Part shown: one piece after another, positions 7,676 through 10,176 of the stretch
How positions within the stretch are numbered: position 1 is the first letter of the stretch
How the letters are laid out: every line of letters begins with the position of its first letter
Assembly (NCBI GenBank): GCA_019313605.1
Contig: JAFDAW010000087.1
Coordinates: 1 to 10,176, forward strand
Length of the DNA stretch: 10,176 bases
From: Deltaproteobacteria bacterium
GTDB lineage: Bacteria > Myxococcota_A > UBA9160 > SMWR01
Reading direction: 5' to 3'
Notes under the pieces: model-generated
Seen by the model: the letters and a program-made list of their open reading frames with translations, nothing else
Told to the model about the DNA's origin: nothing
Databases searched by the model: none
Program-made: the position numbers and the translations under genes

Positions 7676-8929
7676 CTAGTGCTTCGGCGGAGCCACCAAC
7701 GTGCTGCTGATCTCGATCTGCTCGCCGTCCCGCAGGATCGTCAGGTCCAGGTGGTTGCCTGGGCGCAAGCTGATGAGCTGACGTCGGAACGCGATGAAAT
7801 CCGGGATCTCCTGGTCGCCTACGCGGAGGATCAGGTCATCGACGCGAACGCCGGCGTTCGACGCCGGGCTAGCGTCGAAAACTTCGTCGACGATCACCGC
7901 GCTCGGGTTCGAATGTCCGAGTTCAGCGGCCTCTCCGGGTGAAGCGGGGCGCGCGGCGGCTCCGAACCAGCCGCGCTCGGAGTTGCCGGAAACGAGAATC
8001 GGGATCACGGTCTTGATGGTGTCGATCGGGATCGCGAAGCCGATGTTCTGTGCATCGGAGGCGATCGCGGTATTGATGCCGACGACCTGACCGTACAGGT
8101 TGAGCAACGGCCCCCCGCTGCTGCCCGGATTGATCGCCGTGTCGGTCTGCAGGTAGTCGAGTAACGAGGTGGTGTCTTCGGAAACCAGCCGCTCCTTGGC
8201 GCTGATCAGGCCAGACGAAACCGTGTGATTCAGGCCCAGCGGATTGCCCACGGCCATCACGAGTTCGCCAACTTCGAGCGCTCCGGAATTTCCGAGAGTC
8301 AGCACCTGCATGTCGGGCTGGGGTTCGATGCGGATCAGCGCGGAATCCGTCGCGGGATCAACGCCGATGATCCGCGCCGGGAATTCCTCTCGGCTCTTCG
8401 CACGCACCACCCGGATGTCGGTCGCATTGCGAATCACATGGGCGTTGGTGAGGATGAATCCGCCTTCGTTGATCAGGAATCCCGAGCCCAGTGCAAAGCC
8501 CTCGTCCTCGTACGGGATCGGCACCTGGAACGGAATGAAGTCGAGCACCGGTGACACGATCGGGATCCGGAATGGCAGGAGATCGCCCGGATTGATTCCG
8601 ATGCGCGCCTCTCGCTCTTCGAGCACCGTGGTGTAGATATTGACGATGCCATCGCTCACCGCGGCGCGGATCTTTGCGTAGGTGCGATGGTTGATCGGGA
8701 TCTCCTCGTCTGAAGGCGGCGTCTCTCCGGCGATCCAGAATCCCGAGAGGTCGAGTTCGGCCGGATCGAGTTCGCGTAGACGCGTGTCGAATATCGGATC
8801 GTCTTCGCTTACGAGCTGTCGCCCGGTATCCGTTCTCACGAACGTGCAGCCTGCGACGAGCGACAGCAGCCACAGCAGCGACAGGGTGACGATCACGGGA
8901 ATGCGCGCGCTGCTCGGCGGCTGATTCAA
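7676..8929 (-). CDS. HtrA/DegQ-like trypsin-fold serine protease lipoprotein with one PDZ domain
   Basis: This is a predicted envelope quality-control protease. From TTG 8929 it has 417 residues: signal MNQPPSSARIPVIVTLSLLW with lipobox VAGC (Cys28), an acidic segment of about 70 residues, a trypsin-like domain and one C-terminal PDZ domain (about 316-413). The full triad is present: His164 in LTNAHVI, Asp195 in DPATDSALIRIE and Ser271 in INPGSSGGPLLN, with the oxyanion region VGNPLGLNHTVSSGLIS. A Pro-rich insert (about 111-147, LLPFRIPIVSPVLDFIPFQV) precedes the first barrel strand, where DegP carries its LA loop. TTG 8929 is chosen because GAGGAG lies 9 bases upstream and gives a normal signal peptide. 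TTG 8995 overlaps the upstream stop (TTGA) and would add 22 residues including SEENAD, unusual for a signal N-region, but it cannot be excluded. Cotranscribed with the repeat protein. Confidence 0.92.
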   Translation of the reverse strand: MNQPPSSARIPVIVTLSLLWLLSLVAGCTFVRTDTGRQLVSEDDPIFDTRLRELDPAELDLSGFWIAGETPPSDEEIPINHRTYAKIRAAVSDGIVNIYTTVLEEREARIGINPGDLLPFRIPIVSPVLDFIPFQVPIPYEDEGFALGSGFLINEGGFILTNAHVIRNATDIRVVRAKSREEFPARIIGVDPATDSALIRIEPQPDMQVLTLGNSGALEVGELVMAVGNPLGLNHTVSSGLISAKERLVSEDTTSLLDYLQTDTAINPGSSGGPLLNLYGQVVGINTAIASDAQNIGFAIPIDTIKTVIPILVSGNSERGWFGAAARPASPGEAAELGHSNPSAVIVDEVFDASPASNAGVRVDDLILRVGDQEIPDFIAFRRQLISLRPGNHLDLTILRDGEQIEISSTLVAPPKH

Positions 8930-8938
8930 ATCGGCATT

Positions 8939-8944
8939 CTCCTC
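8939..8944 (-). promoter_or_regulatory. Ribosome binding site favouring the TTG 8929 start
   Basis: On the minus strand GAGGAG lies 9 bases before TTG 8929. The competing TTG at 8995 has no purine-rich site in front of it. Confidence 0.5.
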
Positions 8945-8991
8945 GCTACCTGTTAGGCGCCCGTTTCGCACGCTTCGAATGATCCGGTGAC

Positions 8992-10176
8992 TCAAAGCGG
9001 TGCGAGGTCGGGATCCGAGATCTCGCGCTGAACGAGCTTTCCGTTCTCGTAACGCGAAGTGACGTCCACCTCTCCATCGCCGTTGCGGTCCTCTTCGAGT
9101 TTGGAGAGCTGTGACTTGCCCGTGCTGGTTTCGTAGGTTTCGATTCGGTCAGGCGGACCGCTTCCCTTAGTGGCCTGCTCGACGCGCTCGACGACCTCCT
9201 TGCCGTGGGATACGCCGTAGAACGTCCACACGTCCATGTTTCCGTCCTGGTCCCGGTCTTCTTCGGCGCGAACGCGGAAGAGGTTCTGGTAGCTGATCAA
9301 TCGATCCACGGTGCCGTCGTTGTTGGCGTCGTGGCGCTCCTCGACGAGGATGTCACCCCCATAGATGTAGAAGGCGTCGGCGATTCCGTCCTGATCGCGA
9401 TCGATCGTGCGGTGGGTCATGCGCTCGTCTTCGTATTGCTCCCAAACGTCGGCGTTTCCATCGCCACTGGTGTCCCGCACCCGCGCGGTGAGTTTGCCGT
9501 CCGTATAGGTGTTCCAGATGTCGAGGCTTCCATCGAAGTTCGAATCCTGCTCCAGGCGAAGCAGCAGCATCGAGCCCGGCTCGAAGAAGCGGACCTGCTC
9601 GGCAACGCCGTCGCGGTCGGCATCGAGCACGCCGCGGGTCACCCGGATGGTCTCCTCGTTGTCCCAGCTGCCCGCAACGATCGTCACCGGCTCCATATCG
9701 AAGACCGACAGCGGGAGTTCGCGATCTTGCGGAGCGTCCGGTGCCACCCGCGGGTTGGCGCGCTCTGCGGTGGATTGCCCGGTGATCAGCGACTCGACGG
9801 TCGGTTGCTCGGACGGATCCGAGTCGAGGCTATCGATCGCCAGTTGTTGACGTCGCAGTTCTTCTTCGATCTGGGCCTCGAGCGAACGCCCGCGGCTCTC
9901 CTCGCCCTCCGCCGTCCAGCGCCCCGGTTCGGAAGGCGCCGATCGCGATGATCTGGAGCTGAAGGGCTCCTGCTGGCCGGTAATCGCCGTATAGACGAGC
10001 AGGGTGCCCGCACCGTCATCGGGATCCGGCTTGGGGAGCCGGGTCTGCCCCTCCTGGGGCTGCGCGGCCGAGGGGACCGCGACGTCGTCGGCTTTCGCGG
10101 TGACGAGATCGACCGATCCGGTGGATTCGACGGCGAGCTTGCCGGGCAGGCTTGAACTGGGCGGTGGAGGTGTCGA
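8992..10176 (-). CDS. Asp-rich DxDxDG repeat protein (5' partial)
   Basis: The frame is open without a stop from 10176 down to TGA 8994-8992, giving 394 visible residues, so the gene begins beyond the right edge. The GTG at 9747 is internal. Visible residues 1-140 are low-complexity (PPPPSSSLPGK; Gln/Pro/Ser-rich) with one short helix (SLEAQIEEELRRQQLAIDSL), which suggests a linker on an exported protein. A segment with LSVFDMEPVTIVAGSWDNEE follows, then eight degenerate repeats (residues 183-385) built as DxDxDGxxDxWxxYxxGKxxxR. The DxDxDG loops resemble EF-hand or thrombospondin-3 Ca-binding loops, so Ca-stabilised folding outside the cytoplasm is likely. No enzyme motif is visible. It overlaps the possible early start of the HtrA gene, and the two are probably one operon. 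Signal peptide and promoter are outside the window. Confidence 0.8.
   Translation of the reverse strand, partial: STPPPPSSSLPGKLAVESTGSVDLVTAKADDVAVPSAAQPQEGQTRLPKPDPDDGAGTLLVYTAITGQQEPFSSRSSRSAPSEPGRWTAEGEESRGRSLEAQIEEELRRQQLAIDSLDSDPSEQPTVESLITGQSTAERANPRVAPDAPQDRELPLSVFDMEPVTIVAGSWDNEETIRVTRGVLDADRDGVAEQVRFFEPGSMLLLRLEQDSNFDGSLDIWNTYTDGKLTARVRDTSGDGNADVWEQYEDERMTHRTIDRDQDGIADAFYIYGGDILVEERHDANNDGTVDRLISYQNLFRVRAEEDRDQDGNMDVWTFYGVSHGKEVVERVEQATKGSGPPDRIETYETSTGKSQLSKLEEDRNGDGEVDVTSRYENGKLVQREISDPDLAPL
9022..9630 (-). repeat. Eight tandem 24-28-residue DxDxDG protein repeats
   Basis: Within the partial gene, Asp-rich loops begin at visible residues 185, 211, 235, 259, 283, 307, (335) and 363. 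Five consecutive units are spaced exactly 24 residues apart. Each unit is a DxDxDGxxD loop followed by an aromatic pair (W/Y) and a GK or similar turn ending in a basic residue. The unit at 335 (ATKGSGPPD) has lost the acidic loop. The DNA copies are diverged, so the array is old. Confidence 0.8.

Noticed and set aside
9205..9951. 248-codon plus-strand open frame rich in Val and Asp
   Set aside because: It mirrors the Asp-rich repeats of the minus-strand gene; its own periodicity is a by-product of them.

Overview
The window is about 10.2 kb of GC-rich bacterial DNA. The reading frames have strong G/C third positions and run in tight operons with 4-base stop/start overlaps (GTGA, TTGA). Three products look like lipoproteins, and there is an ECF sigma/anti-sigma pair, an HtrA-type protease and an Asp-rich repeat protein. 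This fits a Gram-negative of the former Deltaproteobacteria (Myxococcota or a related uncultured lineage). That placement is inferred from gene style, not from a marker gene. I found no rRNA, tRNA, CRISPR array, insertion sequence or phage gene.

Region 1 (1-1462, + strand) is an ECF sigma factor operon. It holds the sigma factor (5' end outside the window), an overlapping single-pass membrane anti-sigma factor with no complete zinc motif, and an overlapping small exported protein of unknown function. Region 2 (1463-1791) is non-coding or leader DNA. It has a strong imperfect hairpin, then an 11-bp GC-rich terminator-like hairpin, then a good Shine-Dalgarno in front of a possible short leader ORF that runs into the next gene.

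Region 3 (1792-7692, + strand) is a second operon: an ABC-F ATPase, a lipoprotein of the sulfatase/alkaline phosphatase superfamily with Thr where the Cys/Ser nucleophile usually lies, a short broken gene, an ATP-grasp family enzyme, and a TPR lipoprotein. The gene portion ends at 7654. The broken gene (about 5260-5422) has an intact ribosome binding site and overlaps both neighbours as a real operon gene would, but its start and end lie in different frames. I read it as the collapsed remains of a DUF455 (ferritin-like) gene.

Region 4 (7676-10176, - strand) is convergent with region 3. It encodes a long Asp-rich repeat protein, open to the right edge of the window, and downstream of it an overlapping HtrA/DegQ-like protease lipoprotein. 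Both probably act in the periplasm or at the outer membrane.

I see no clearly new defence, toxin or mobile system. The most interesting points are the broken DUF455-like gene, the Thr-type sulfatase-fold lipoprotein next to an ATP-grasp enzyme, the 24-residue DxDxDG repeats next to an HtrA lipoprotein, and the structured leader of the ABC-F gene.
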